Below, one piece after another: positions 12,551-24,739 of a stretch of DNA of 64,000 nucleotides. The DNA lies in assembly GCA_022661535.1 (NCBI GenBank), contig JAKULF010000009.1, forward strand, positions 682,001-746,000, read 5' to 3'. Numbering within the stretch: position 1 is the first letter of the stretch; the number at the start of each line of letters is the position of its first letter. The translations under genes were made by a program, and so were the position numbers. Below the pieces are notes generated by a model. The model had not been told where the DNA came from, searched no databases, and saw only the letters and a list, made by a program, of their open reading frames with translations. This DNA comes from Eutypa lata (taxonomy: Eukaryota; Ascomycota; Sordariomycetes; Xylariales; Diatrypaceae).

Positions 12551-15500
12551 ATGTCCCAGCGTCCACCTCTAGCTATCATAGGATACGCCTATAGGGCTCC
12601 CGGTGTTGGCCGTAAAGGCCTGTTTGAGTTCCTAGAAGAGGGAAAATCTGCGTGGTCCAAAATACCCCCAGACCGTTTTAACCAAGATGCATATTACCAC
12701 CCAAATCCAGAAAAGCCTGGTTTTATCTCATCGCAGGGGGCTCACTTCCTGCCCGATGATATTTACGCGTTTGACCCGGCTTTCTTCAGTATTAAAACTG
12801 AAGAGGCTCGCTCCATGGACCCGCAGCATCGTCTTTTACTTGAATGTGCTTTCGAGGCCGCAGAGAGTGCTGGCATTACGCTTCATGATCTGATGGGGGC
12901 CAACATCGGTGTTTTTGCGGCGGGTGACAAGTCCGAATATTATAATTCGGAGGCGCAAGATCTGCCAACCGCCTCAATCTACACAGCTACTGGAGCGAAC
13001 CCTTGCTTTTTCGCTAATCGTCTATCTTACTTCTTCGGTCTCACCGGACCAAGTGTTGCCGTGGATGCTGCATGCGCGTCCAGCTCGTACGCGATTCACC
13101 TAGCCTGTCAAAACATTTTGGCTGGGGAGTGTTCCGCAGCGTTTGTGGGAGGGGCAAAGACTCTTAACGGCCCCAACCAATGGATTGAACTCGATAATAT
13201 GGGGTGGGTGAAGGTCTTTTAATGTTGCAATCGAGATTATAGTACTAGACTAACATAAAAAATAGGACCTTGTCTTCGGAGGGCCAGTGCTTTTCGTATG
13301 ACATCAGGGCCTCAGGATTTGGGAGAGGCGAGGGAGCTACCTGCATGATAATCAAACCTCTATCGGATGCAATAGCCCACGGTGATCCGGTACGATCAAT
13401 CATTCTTAACTCGGCGAGTAATCATTCAGGACGCACACAAGGAATCTCCATGCCAGGTCGTGCTGCCCAAGAGAAGCTTCTCTCCACCTTGCACCAAGAG
13501 ATTGGCCTGGACCCCAATGAGACCACTTTTGTAGAGGTAAGAAATCCTGTTCTACAATATGTGCACAAAATGGCCAGCTAAATAAAATTTAACAGGGCCA
13601 TGGGACTGGAACACCGGTAGGGTAAGTTTTAGGTATTGTAATGGGCTGGAGTGTCCTGGTCGTCCGTTGTACACTAAATGACTCAGGGATCCCATCGAAG
13701 CGAGCGCTATTGCTTCTGTGTTGGCTAGTCGCAGATCACCATCCAATCAACTACACATCGGGTCTGTTAAGTCAAACATCGGGTCAGTTTCCTCGAAAGT
13801 TCAGTATTGTGTGATAGTAAGCTGACAACAAGAATGCAGCCACCTTGAAAATGCCAGTGGTCTCATCTCTGTCATCAAATGCATCATGATGCTTGAGCAC
13901 GAGGTCATACTGCCCAATGCCAACTTTACCGAGTTCAATCCCAAGATCGAAGGTCGAGAGCGACTGAAGGTATTCATCCCCCCCCCCCCTTCCGGCTCCT
14001 CACCTCCAGACCAAAAAGCTGAGCACCTTCTTTTTGTTACAACGTCTAATCGAAGTAGGTATTGACCAAACCGAGTCCCTGGCCTCAGGCAGCACCGAAG
14101 AGGGTCTGCATTAGTAACTTTGGTTAGTCTGCATGGATATATCGGTTTGAGATCTCCGTTATTTACTGACACGAACAAGGCTTCGGTGGAAGCAATGCTG
14201 GGTTGATACTCGAAGCAGCGCCCAAGGCCGGCTACAGCCTGAGCCACACAAGTAGCAGCAACCGCAGAACAGATGATGATGCTGTGGGGCACTTGTTCGT
14301 CTTCTCTGCAAGATCCCAGATCAGTCTTGCGGCCTATATGTCCTCTTTTGTGGACTACTTGAAGACGACGCAATGTTCTACTCATTTTGCCAAAGATCTT
14401 GCCTTCACACTTGGAGAACGACGCACACATTTCCCTTGCCGCATCGCGGTATCCGCAGCGTCTACGAGTTCCTTACAGGATAAGTTGCAAACAGTACCAA
14501 CAAGTTCGAAAGTCGAAGCCATAAGTGATCCTATTATTGCATATACCTTCACGGGCCAAGGAGCGCAGTACTATCAGATGGCAGTAGGGCTTCGAAAATA
14601 CAATGAATTCGAGCAAGCATTATACGCCGCCGATAGGCTTCTCCTGCAGCTCGGATGCACATGGTCCCTCATAGATGAACTTGAAAAGGACGAACGCGAA
14701 ACTCGTATTAATGAAGCTGAGATCAGCCAGCCAGCCTGTACAGCCATACAACTTGCGCTTGTGATCCTCCTTCAGTCGTGGGGCGTGTTTCCAGCAGCAG
14801 TCGTCGGGCATTCGAGCGGCGAAATAGCAGCTGCGTTTGCGGCAGATATTGTAACCTTTGAGCATGCACTCGCAATTTCCTACTTCAGAGGCGTTGCTGC
14901 TGGCAAGTTACTGATGGATGCCACGCTCCAAGGAGCTATGTTGTCCATTGGTACAAGTCCTGAGGAAGCTGAAAAGTTATTCCCGAAGGATGACAAGGGT
15001 GATGCCGTGATCGCCGCAGTTAACAGCTATAACAGCGTGACCGTCTCTGGTGACGTGTCCGCTATCGAATTCATTGAGGAGCAGGCTCGTGAACAAGGCC
15101 TATTTGTGCGGAGGCTGAAAGTTGACTTAGCTTATCATTCGCCCCACATGGAACGAATTGCAGACTCATACTTAACGTCCATCCATCCGTTCTGTTCCTC
15201 TGGCTTGGCAACATCTGATGATATTACCAAAAAACCCCTCTTCGTCTCTTCGGTCACTGGGAAAGTTGAAACCGCAAAGTCAGTTGACACACATTACTGG
15301 ATCAAGAACCTTCTCCAACCTGTCAACTATATGAAAGCCGTGGAAACCCTGTTCTCTGGCTGCGGCGTTGTCCAAGGCAAGGCTAAGATGCCCAACATTC
15401 TCGTCGAGATCGGGCCTCACTCAGCGCTGCAGAGCCCCTCAAAGCATATACTAAATCATATTGCCTCGAATGATACTGAAGGAGTGGTCTACCTACCCTC

Positions 15501-18500
15501 GTTGGTGCGCGGCCAGGAAGCTACGATATCCTTGTTGAATCTTGCTGGGAAGCTGTTCACAATGGGATTGAGTGTCAGTCTTAACGCAATCAACAGGACT
15601 AAGCACCCTCGAGGGCAAGTAGTCAGTGACCTCCCACCATACGAATGGAACAAGACTGTCAGGTACCTCCACCATCCTCGGATTGCAACGCAAAAGCTTT
15701 ATGGGGGTGCAACGTACAATAGACTTCTTGGATGGAAGAGTCCTTACAGCGAAGGGAACGAACAATCATTCAGAAATGTGTTTACTCTAGACGATCTGCC
15801 CTGGATCCGGGACCACGTTGTAACTGGGGAGGTTCTCTTCCCATTCACCGGCTTTGTAGCTTTAGCCATCGAAGGCTTTCGGTCGTTGAATACCACGATG
15901 CTCCAGGGTGTAATCATACAAGAGCTCCATGTGACTACGAGCCTGAGAATCGAGGAGGATCAACCTGTTGACATTACGACCAAATTTAGACCTGCAAAAA
16001 TGGGGACATCGACTCATTCTTCAAGCCTTTGGACCTTCGAAATTTTGTCTTGGTCAGGATCCCTCGGTTGGACACAGCACAGCTACGGCTTAATCGAAGC
16101 AGACTACATAAATGAGCCTTTTTCAAAGAGCCTGGCCGTCCACACTGCCTTGAAGACACTCAAGGACCAAACACTCCGACACCATGACGCACAAGAGGAG
16201 TACGTGAATCTACGAGATAGAAATGGCATCACGTATGGCCCAGCCTTCCGCAATGCGGTTGACTTTTGGCAAGGACCGAGAGTCTCTGTTCACACTATAA
16301 TTCTACGCCAATTGGAACCTGACACATGTACGCCCTCTAGAGGGTCTCCAGTGACGGTTGACCCAGCGACGCTAGATACCTTCTTTCACTCACTCGGTGT
16401 AATCCAGGATATTAAAGGTAGCCTGGTACCAACCATCGTGCCTTCATTTGCTCTCCAATGGCGAATGTCCAACAATATTGCTGCTGATCCTGGCCAAAGG
16501 TTCTCCATCGTCAGCAGGTGTCTCAGCCATGACGAGAAGTCAGACGATATGGAAATGGATTTCGTTGTATTTGATGTATCTGGCAGTTCCCCAGAGCCTG
16601 TGGCTGAAATTGGCCCTCTGAAGATGAGATGTATTTCTCGGCCAACAGAGGATAGTCTGCGCCTCCCGCACAGTTTCTCGGTGAAAGATGTGCCGTACGT
16701 CGACCTTATTGATCCATCAGTCCTCTCAAAGATGGTAGAAGGAGATGCGCCGGACAAAAGTGAACTAAGTCATCGGCATGACCTGGACAAAGTCGCCATT
16801 CACTTCCTCTCCTGTGCACTAAAGGAGGAATATGACTTGTCGTGCTCACCTCCCCACATGGCGGATTTCCTCGGTTGGGCCAAACAGACCTCAGCAAGTT
16901 ATCCTTCAAGTCCCATTTCCGATGCTACGGGCTTGATAGATCGTATATCTGCCTCCAACGCCACAGGAGAACTGGTCTGTGTAGTGGGCGCGCAACTTCC
17001 CGCAATTCTACGTGGCGAGAAACAACCCCTTGAGATCATGTTGGAGGACGGCTTGCTCTGGCGTACTTATGTCGAGAATGTTGCCGGGATTAGGGGAAAT
17101 CTTGCAGTGGCAGGATATGTTGGGCGACTGGCGGAGTGCAATGCTGAACTCAACATATTGGAGCTCGGCGCGGGTACCGCAAGCGCCACGCTCCCTATTC
17201 TCGAGGCCATTGATGATGCAACTAAAGGTGTAGCGCCCCAATTCACGTATACCTTCACCGATATCAGTGCAGGCTTCTTTGACAAGGCTCAAGATAAACT
17301 TTCGCAATGGGAAGAACGGTTGAATTACAGCAAACTGGATATCAGCCAAGACCCCCTGTCACAAGGATTCAATGCTGAATCATTTGATGTGATCATAGCT
17401 AGCAATGTACTCCACGCTACGCTAGATATTGGTGTGGCGATGACGAATGTCCGGACCTTGCTTAGACCCGGTGGGAAACTTGTTCTCATGGAGGCTGTAA
17501 ACAAACCTCCACCTTCGTTTCTGCCTTACGCCTTGCTCCCGGGATGGTGGCTCTTTGGGGATAGCTACCGTACTGATGGACCCCTGCTCACCAAAGAACT
17601 GTGGAATACTGCGCTTGAAGAGAACGGCTTTTCTGGACTCGAGGGTTCCTCGGATGACTATCCAGGACAGCCAGAGCAGCTATTTTCAGCACTCTGGTCG
17701 TCACGATGCGACCAAAACGCCATAGTCAAAAAGCCCGACTCGGTCACAATCTTCCAATGTTCTCCTGACGAGGACTCTGCCAGCTTTTCCAAGGTTGTCT
17801 CTGATAACATAGAGAATCAACTAGGCTGCATTACAACAGTTAAATATCTTCTGAGTCGCCATGAGCGAGACGATGATTCGTTATGCATCGTGCTCGATAG
17901 CCAGAAGCACAGTATCTTCAGCGACCTGACGTCCGAGTTGTTCTACAAACTCAAGGATCTTATCATAAACTGTGCAAGATTGCTCTGGATTTTGCCAGAA
18001 AATGTCCATCCTGATGCCGCACTGATAAAGGGCATGTTGCGCACTGTACGTCTTGAGCTGCCCACTAGTAAGTTGGTTCTGCTCGAGACTCCGCTCAGCG
18101 CACTCGGCGTAGGAGCTATCACACGACTTGCCCAGCATATATTGTGGGATCACAACTCAGCAATACGTATGGAACAGGAATATTCTCTTGTCGGGAATAT
18201 CATCCACGTCCCGCGACTCCAACTCGTCGAAGCTCCAAGGGATATATTTGCTTTAGAGGCAGGGCTGTCGAGGAAGAGTGAGCAGAAGATCTATCAAGTA
18301 GACAAGGCGCTTGAAATGACCGTGGATACTGTTGGAAGTCCTGACTCTATCTGTTTTCGGCAAAGCAGTATTTTGGATACAGACTTGGGTGATGATGAGA
18401 TCATTGTCCGGGTTGTGGCGGCTGGGATAAATTTCATCGACCTGCTTTTGGTCCTTGGATCACTACCATGGAGCCCTCCCGGTCTTGAAGGGGCTGGAAT

Positions 18501-20550
18501 AGTTGCCCATGTTGGATCCCGGGTAGACGACTTACAGGTCGGCGACCGTGTTTTTTACGCGGTCGACAAAGCCGGCATGGCAAATTTAGCACGGATGCCT
18601 AGCTTGTGTGCCCAAAGGATTCCAGTGCACTTGGACTTGGCTGATGCAGCATCCATGCCAATTGCGTTTTGCACGGCAATGCTGAGTCTTATTGAAGCTG
18701 GTCACCTTCAAAGAGGAGAAAGCGTCCTTATTCATAGTGCGTCAGGGGCTACCGGTCAGGCATGCATCATGATTGCCCAGCATGTTGGTGCCCAAGTGTT
18801 CGCTACCGCAGGGACAGTGGAAAAGAGAGAGTTCCTTGCTCAAACATTTGGCATTCCGACAAGCCATATATTTTCCAGCCGCACGCCTGATTTCAAGCAA
18901 GGCGTTTTGCAGGCGACGAATAACCGCGGAGTTGACGTAATTCTGAATTGCCTTAGCGGTCATTTGCTGCAACAAACTTGGGAATTGATCGCAGAAAATG
19001 GCAGGTTCATCGAGATCGGAAAGAAAGATTTTCTCGAGAACAACTACCTTCCAATGAGGCCTTTCATTAAGAATGTTACTTTCAGTGGCGTCGATCTACG
19101 GAGGATCATTAATACGAGACCTTCCGTAGTCAAGGAGTGGCTATCGACCATTGTTCGTTTGCTTGAGTACGGGAAGATCACGCCTATTCGTCCTATCACT
19201 ACTATGCATGCTTCTCAGATCAGTATGGGCTTGCGAAAGCTGCAGGCCGGTCACAATATCGGCAAGATCGTGATTAAGATAGAAGGCAATGAGAATGTTT
19301 TGATAGAGCGCCCCTCACCCTTGAGAAGTGGCCTCCCAGCATCAGAGCTATTGCAACCAGATGCCACATACTTGATTGCAGGAGGCACTGGCGGAATTGG
19401 ACGGGCTTTGGTGCCGTGGATGATCAGCAAGGGCGCAAGAAACGTGGTCATGTTGGGGCGCAGCGCGTCTTCGAACCCGAAAGTCAAGAAGATATTGCAG
19501 CAATATGAGGGATCTAACGTTCGCGTTAGGGCTATTCCCTGTGATGCTGGCTCTCACAGCGACATGATTTGGGCCTGTGAAAGTCTTGGAGACCTTCCTA
19601 GAGTGCGTGGTGTCGTTCACTCCGCTATTTGCCTGCGTGTAAGCTGCCCGGGCCTAAACCTTTGCCGCAATGCAATGCTGACCGCTCAACAGGATGCTAT
19701 CTTTAGCAACACCGAATTTGAAGACTGGCGACAGACGACGTCGTCCAAAGTCAGAGTTGCATGGAACCTTCACGAGCTATTCCCAAATCTGGATTTTTTT
19801 GTGTCCCTATCGGGCATGACTGGGATCGTTGGGAATCGTGGACAATCCGTTTATACTGGGACCTCGGTATGTAGTTATGCTCTAATCGGTAACGGATGAC
19901 TTAGTAGTCATATCTAACAAATCTTTTAGACGTTTCTAGAAGCATTCACAGATTATCGAGTGAAACTAGGATTGCCCGGTGCGGTAATCCACCTGCCACC
20001 CGTTGAGGGTATCGGCCTTGTAGCCGATCTCAACATTGGCGAGCGACTGAAGAGCTCCATAGGCGGCGTCCTAACAGGGGCTGAAGTCTTTGCTCTGATT
20101 GAAGGAGCTATCATTGGGCCATCGTCCGGTTTGAACGTCAATGGTAGAAGCTTGACGTGGTCGCTGGTTTCGCCGTCGGACGTTGAGATCTTGCCCTGGG
20201 AGCATTTTAACCCATTATCCGTAATGCGACGTCGGCGGATAGGTTCTCGAGGTACAAACCGATCTCATGGCAGCACCAAAAACCCTCAAGACCTACTGAA
20301 GTCAGGGTCTCCCGAGCTCCTTATAGAGGCCCTAAGTGACAAAGTCTCGGCCATGACAGCCATGGACAAAGACGAGATTACCCCCACGAGGAATTTGGTT
20401 GACTACGGGCTTGACAGTTTAATCTCTCTTGAACTACGTAACTGGGTCCGACGGAGCTTCGACATTGATATGCATGTCAATGAGATCAACGCCGCAAAAG
20501 ACTTGAAGAGTATCGTGGACTATATATTATCCCATACGAATAGTGTGTAA
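12551..20550 (+). CDS. Highly reducing polyketide synthase, KS-AT-DH-CMT-ER-KR-ACP
   Basis: Iterative type I PKS building a reduced, C-methylated chain. Nine exons: 12551-13203, 13266-13536, 13596-13621, 13687-13782, 13840-13969, 14059-14122, 14180-19638, 19693-19866, 19930-20550. The sum is 7494 nt, or 2497 aa. KS residues 1-430 with DAACASSS (C175), GHGTGT (H310) and NIGHLE (H350), so the catalytic triad is complete. AT has GHSSGE (S625). DH has HVVTGEVLFP (H959) and LDTFF (D1146). CMT has ELGAGTA near 1408, so it looks active. ER about 1795-2105 has an SASGATGQA cofactor loop. KR has GGTGGIGR near 2148 and Tyr 2287, but the usual Asn after YxxxN is Ser. ACP has DSL with Ser 2454. There is no thioesterase or reductase, which fits hand-over of the chain to the NRPS (inference). 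The start was chosen at CCACCATG, just before the KS. Confidence 0.95.
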
Positions 20551-22262
20551 AGGGTGAGAGGTGTTTGTTCGTGACGGGTAAGGGCTCTTTGCCACAAGGC
20601 ACTGCGAAGTCTTGTAGTGCCAGAAACTAGGCCACTAGTTAGTTGGTTAACAGCTTCCGCGCCACTACTATGTAGACGTTACACTTTCCATAGAGAATAC
20701 AACACCAGTTGCATTCGATTTTACTATAGCAGATTCTCTGCTATATGGAGGGTAGAGACACAGGGAGGGGATATAGATAATACTATCGCTACTATGCATA
20801 TTGAACGATTTTTTCAATGTAATTAACTCGTAATTCACGTTATATTTGAATCGTGAACTATAACATCTAAACCAGCAGCTGTTAAGTGTTGTAATCCTTG
20901 AACTAGCATATGAAATAACACGTGAAAGCAAGCTGGCAAATTATGCAACGAAATCCACGGCATATTTACGAATTCGTATCCACGGGTTAAGCAATGCATG
21001 AAAATTAACCTTTTTGTAATGTAATTTATATATAATACACTTTATTTAAAATCATTTATAGTATTTATTATAAATATAAAATATAACATAATAACTTATT
21101 ATTAATAAATATTATATATTTATATAATATTATTATTATATAACTTATTAATTATATTATTATAATTTAATAAACATATATTAAACAATTTAAATAATTT
21201 AAATAATTTATATAAAGATATTTTTAAATTACGATAACTTTATATAACGTACGAAAAACTTAATTTACGGTATTTATTAAAGCTTACAGCAATCCATTAA
21301 ATTTAGATTGCCGGTGGATTATAAATAATGCAATCCACATGGCCGGCTTATAGAATGCATTACATTACTTGCCAGCCTGCATAAAAGCTTAGTTATATTC
21401 TTTAAATCGTGTACCCCAGCTCATCGACAAGCTGTAGTTATCGTTAATGAACCCCGTCCCACTCCATTTACAAATAGCAAGGTATTTCCTGTCAAGAACC
21501 AAAAGATTCTTCATCGGAGCACTAACGAAATTACTCGAAAACTATCTCGTACCTCCCTTCATGAAAACGAGGGCATGAGATAATGGGTGCATTAGACCCT
21601 CGTTATATATACGGTCGCCATGAGTTAATGACGGTTTCCTTACCCTAGAAAGTACAACATAATTTTCCTCCTCAAAACACGTGCCCAGCCATATCACGAA
21701 TGAGAACAATAGCATCATTTACTTTAATATTGTTAGCATGTACAGATAATCTCTGCTAGTTAATAGTGTCGACTTACGTAGCTTGCGAATTTCACGATGC
21801 TATCCGATCCCGTCTGACCATCGCGCCGGTTGGATGATAACTGGAACAATACTTGAGGCCACTATGATCTTGGAGCAAGACAAATACATGGTCGTCAGTC
21901 CGTACAGCGAGCTCCACGAGACCAGAACACTTAACCGCCCACGTGCACCATTGATTTGGGGCGGAGTGGCGGGGGAAAAGATGTTGTTTTTTCTAACTTT
22001 ATAATGACTGTTAGAGACCCGTCGAAACTGTACATATAAGCACGGTCTATCGCACCTGCTATCACATGCGCTCATACGCTTTTGAGCTTTGCAGCCTTAT
22101 TTAAGATAGCTTTAAATTCAAACAATAAGGGCCCTAGAGCAACAGGCAACACCCCTAACAAATGTCATTTAGACGACTAATTTATCCCACAATTTTGCTA
22201 TCGTTAAACCCTTAATTGTATATTATCACAAAGGGTAGCAATTCTCATTGTTCAGCTATTTG
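20551..22262. other. Non-coding interval between PKS and methyltransferase gene
   Basis: This contains the 3' ends of two convergent genes. No supported gene is present. Bases 21000-21290 form a second very AT-rich relic, listed separately; the remainder has normal composition and only short chance reading frames. Confidence 0.6.
21000..21290. repeat. AT-rich, RIP-like relic downstream of PKS
   Basis: About 290 bases of nearly pure A/T with ATAATATTATTATTATATAA-type sequence, flanked by normal DNA. It resembles the blocks at 11.3 kb and 24.5 kb in composition. No ends or coding remains are recognisable. Confidence 0.5.
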
Positions 22263-24056
22263 CTACATCCACCTCGCAAGCGCACGGCGATCCACCACCC
22301 CATTTTGGTCTACCGGCATGTCATCGAGGATAGTGATCTGCTCAGGCAATGAATGTACAGGCATCTTTGACTGTAAGATTTCGTCCAGTTGCTCTCGGAC
22401 CATTTGCTTAGCCTGTAGTTGTAGTGGCTGACTGGAGAGCGTGTTGGGCTCGCGGCCCTCATGATCGGTGGGGAACTGGAACATGACCCTACCTTGTCCC
22501 GCAGGAGTCTGGTATTTGTGAAAGATTGCGTCGAGACCCCCTCGCTGAGAGTATTGCCTGGCCCAGCTAAGTTCGACTCGGTAGCTAGCTTGTTGGGCGA
22601 GCTCCTCTAAGTCGAGCGCAGATAGGGAAGGGCGATTCCAGGCATGTTGCCGGATGGAGGAAAGCCAATCGCCGGTTTGAGAGGTATCACATACCACCCC
22701 ACCCTGAAGCCAGTCGACCACGTGCCTCTCGAAAATGGTCTTACGACAGGGAATATTTTTCACGGCTACGACGCTTGGTGAATCGCGCAGACGGTGCAGG
22801 AGCTGTTCGCGATTCAATCCATGATGAACGAAGTCGACCCAGTCATTATCTGCGACCTTGTGAATGCTTTCTCCCTGGCATGTTTGGCGGCGATCCTTAA
22901 TGTATACGACGGCAGCATATCGATAACAACTTAGCTCGTTGGTTGCCCTCATCCGCTTGGGGAGAACCTCCACATGCTCGATAAGGCCAGGGAACCGGCT
23001 GGGTAAGGCAGTAAAGAAAGCCGGATCGACGAGCAGCTCCAGCTCTCTCTGCGCTACTTTCGACATCGCCGATCGAAGCTCCGCCTTGCTCGGACCTTCT
23101 CCTGTCAAGTGTAGCGCCTGGCTAACCAGAAACTCGTTGTAAAGGGCGTACGACCGCACATCCCCAAAGAAGATGGTTCGAGCCGTCGAAAGTCTCAGGA
23201 GGTTCTCTACCACCTGGATCAAATAGTCCCGGCTGGGAAAGTATTGAATAACTGAGTTTATCACGACAAGGTTTGGCGAAGTAGGAATGTGCACGAAATC
23301 CAGTTCTGCTGCTGTGGCTTGGTATATGTGTACCTTATTTGCTAAGTCCGGCATCGACTTCACCGCCTTGGTCACAAACTTGACAGCCGCTTGGGACATC
23401 TCGAAACCAACATAGGAGCGTAGAGAATTAGCTAAGTTGAATAGAATCATTCCGGATCCAGATCCAACCTCGAGAAGGTCCAGCTGATGAGCACCATTGA
23501 GTATCGTTGCGATTGTCTCGTCCAGCCACTCATTCATCTCCCGCTTGTCGATCTCTTTCCCGTCATACATGGAAGTCCATCCGAGAAAGTCTCTCCCGAT
23601 AGTTTTCGGCTCCAGGGTGTTGATAGAGGTGTATGTACACCCTTCCCAATAGGCATCCCAGAACTGGACCCGTTGTGTTTCATGGTCGTGAGTTTCATGG
23701 TCGTGACTCGTTTGTACCGGCGTCTCAGTTTCATCGTCAATACCAAGTGTATGGAGTGTGACGAAAGCAACAATCTCGGAGTCCTCACCGTCTTCCGCAT
23801 GCCTCCAAACCGCTACAGCATCTTTGACAGAGCCATGGCTGTGAAGGATTCGCTCGATCTCTTGTAGTTCAGGAGTCTGGGTTGAAACCTTTCTATGGTC
23901 GTCCTTATACTCCATCGAGTCATTGGCAGTGTATAATTCTGAGGATTCAGACTGGTTTTGTTCCTGCATGCCGTTGGATTTGTCAAGATGATTTTTGCTT
24001 GCGGTAGAGGGAACCTCGCCCATGTTCCACACGTTTTGAATCTTAGAAGCATCCAT
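22263..24056 (-). CDS. Stand-alone NRPS-type N-methyltransferase with adenylation-domain remnants
   Basis: A single 597-aa open frame. Residues 61-105 (ELQEIERILHSHGSVKDAV) match the start of the C-terminal adenylation subdomain just after motif A8. Residues 130-400 form an N-methyltransferase of the type embedded in fungal N-methylating synthetases: LLEVGSGSGMILFNL at 194-208, NSVIQYFPS at 267-275, then ELLVDPAFFTALP. After residue 480 the adenylation subdomain resumes and ends in an A10-like NGVVDRRAL at the very C-terminus, where the catalytic Lys of NGKVDR is Val. The substrate-binding core (A1-A7) and the carrier domain are absent, so it cannot activate an amino acid itself. It may N-methylate carrier-bound residues of the neighbouring NRPS in trans, or be a relic of a lost module. 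The intact long frame favours function. A 15-nt duplication gives HDHETHDHET near residue 118. Confidence 0.85.
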   Translation of the reverse strand: MDASKIQNVWNMGEVPSTASKNHLDKSNGMQEQNQSESSELYTANDSMEYKDDHRKVSTQTPELQEIERILHSHGSVKDAVAVWRHAEDGEDSEIVAFVTLHTLGIDDETETPVQTSHDHETHDHETQRVQFWDAYWEGCTYTSINTLEPKTIGRDFLGWTSMYDGKEIDKREMNEWLDETIATILNGAHQLDLLEVGSGSGMILFNLANSLRSYVGFEMSQAAVKFVTKAVKSMPDLANKVHIYQATAAELDFVHIPTSPNLVVINSVIQYFPSRDYLIQVVENLLRLSTARTIFFGDVRSYALYNEFLVSQALHLTGEGPSKAELRSAMSKVAQRELELLVDPAFFTALPSRFPGLIEHVEVLPKRMRATNELSCYRYAAVVYIKDRRQTCQGESIHKVADNDWVDFVHHGLNREQLLHRLRDSPSVVAVKNIPCRKTIFERHVVDWLQGGVVCDTSQTGDWLSSIRQHAWNRPSLSALDLEELAQQASYRVELSWARQYSQRGGLDAIFHKYQTPAGQGRVMFQFPTDHEGREPNTLSSQPLQLQAKQMVREQLDEILQSKMPVHSLPEQITILDDMPVDQNGVVDRRALARWM

Positions 24057-24409
24057 AGTCGTTACATGAATAGTGTAATGGAGACAGAACTGCTGGGCTC
24101 TTGGGACAGGTAAAATTGCACTTGTTCGTAGGTAGATGACTGTGAAAGAAGGTGGAGGGAAGGGTAATTGACTAGTAGTTGAAAGCCATTGTTGGAGTAT
24201 ATTTATATAAGGGACGATTGACGATTGACGAATCCAATGCGTGTGTAGGTAGGTACATGAACCCAGGCAAGGAAATAATTAGTACTACATGTATATTTAG
24301 AAGAAATCCATTTGATCGTGCTTTTACACTTGTTTGCATAACTTAGTTGGGCGGCAAAACCTGCATGTAATCGGCGACCACCTTAAAGTAATAAGTTGTG
24401 TGAAACTAT

Positions 24410-24715
24410 TACAATTCGAATTAAAAGTAACGAAGTGTTTGTTATTTTATATATATACATATAAGTTTTATTTATTTTTTAAATAAAGTTTAAATTAATT
24501 AAAATTTAAATATAAATAATAATATTTTTATATATTATATAATATAATTTTATTTATTTTATATTTTAAAATTATTTTATTAAAATTATATTATTATTAT
24601 AATAAAATATAATATAATATAAATTAAATTAATTTAAAAATGTTTAAACTTATATTATTAAAATTTATTAAAATTAAATATGTAAAGTTTTTAATAATTA
24701 ATAACCGGTTATTAC
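24410..24715. repeat. AT-rich, RIP-like relic upstream of methyltransferase gene
   Basis: About 300 bases of almost only A/T between the methyltransferase gene and an NLR fragment. Boundaries against normal DNA are sharp. It is the third such small island within or beside the biosynthetic cluster, and its original identity is lost. Confidence 0.5.
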
Positions 24716-24739
24716 CGTCTTTTCTATAAGGGATCTTTA

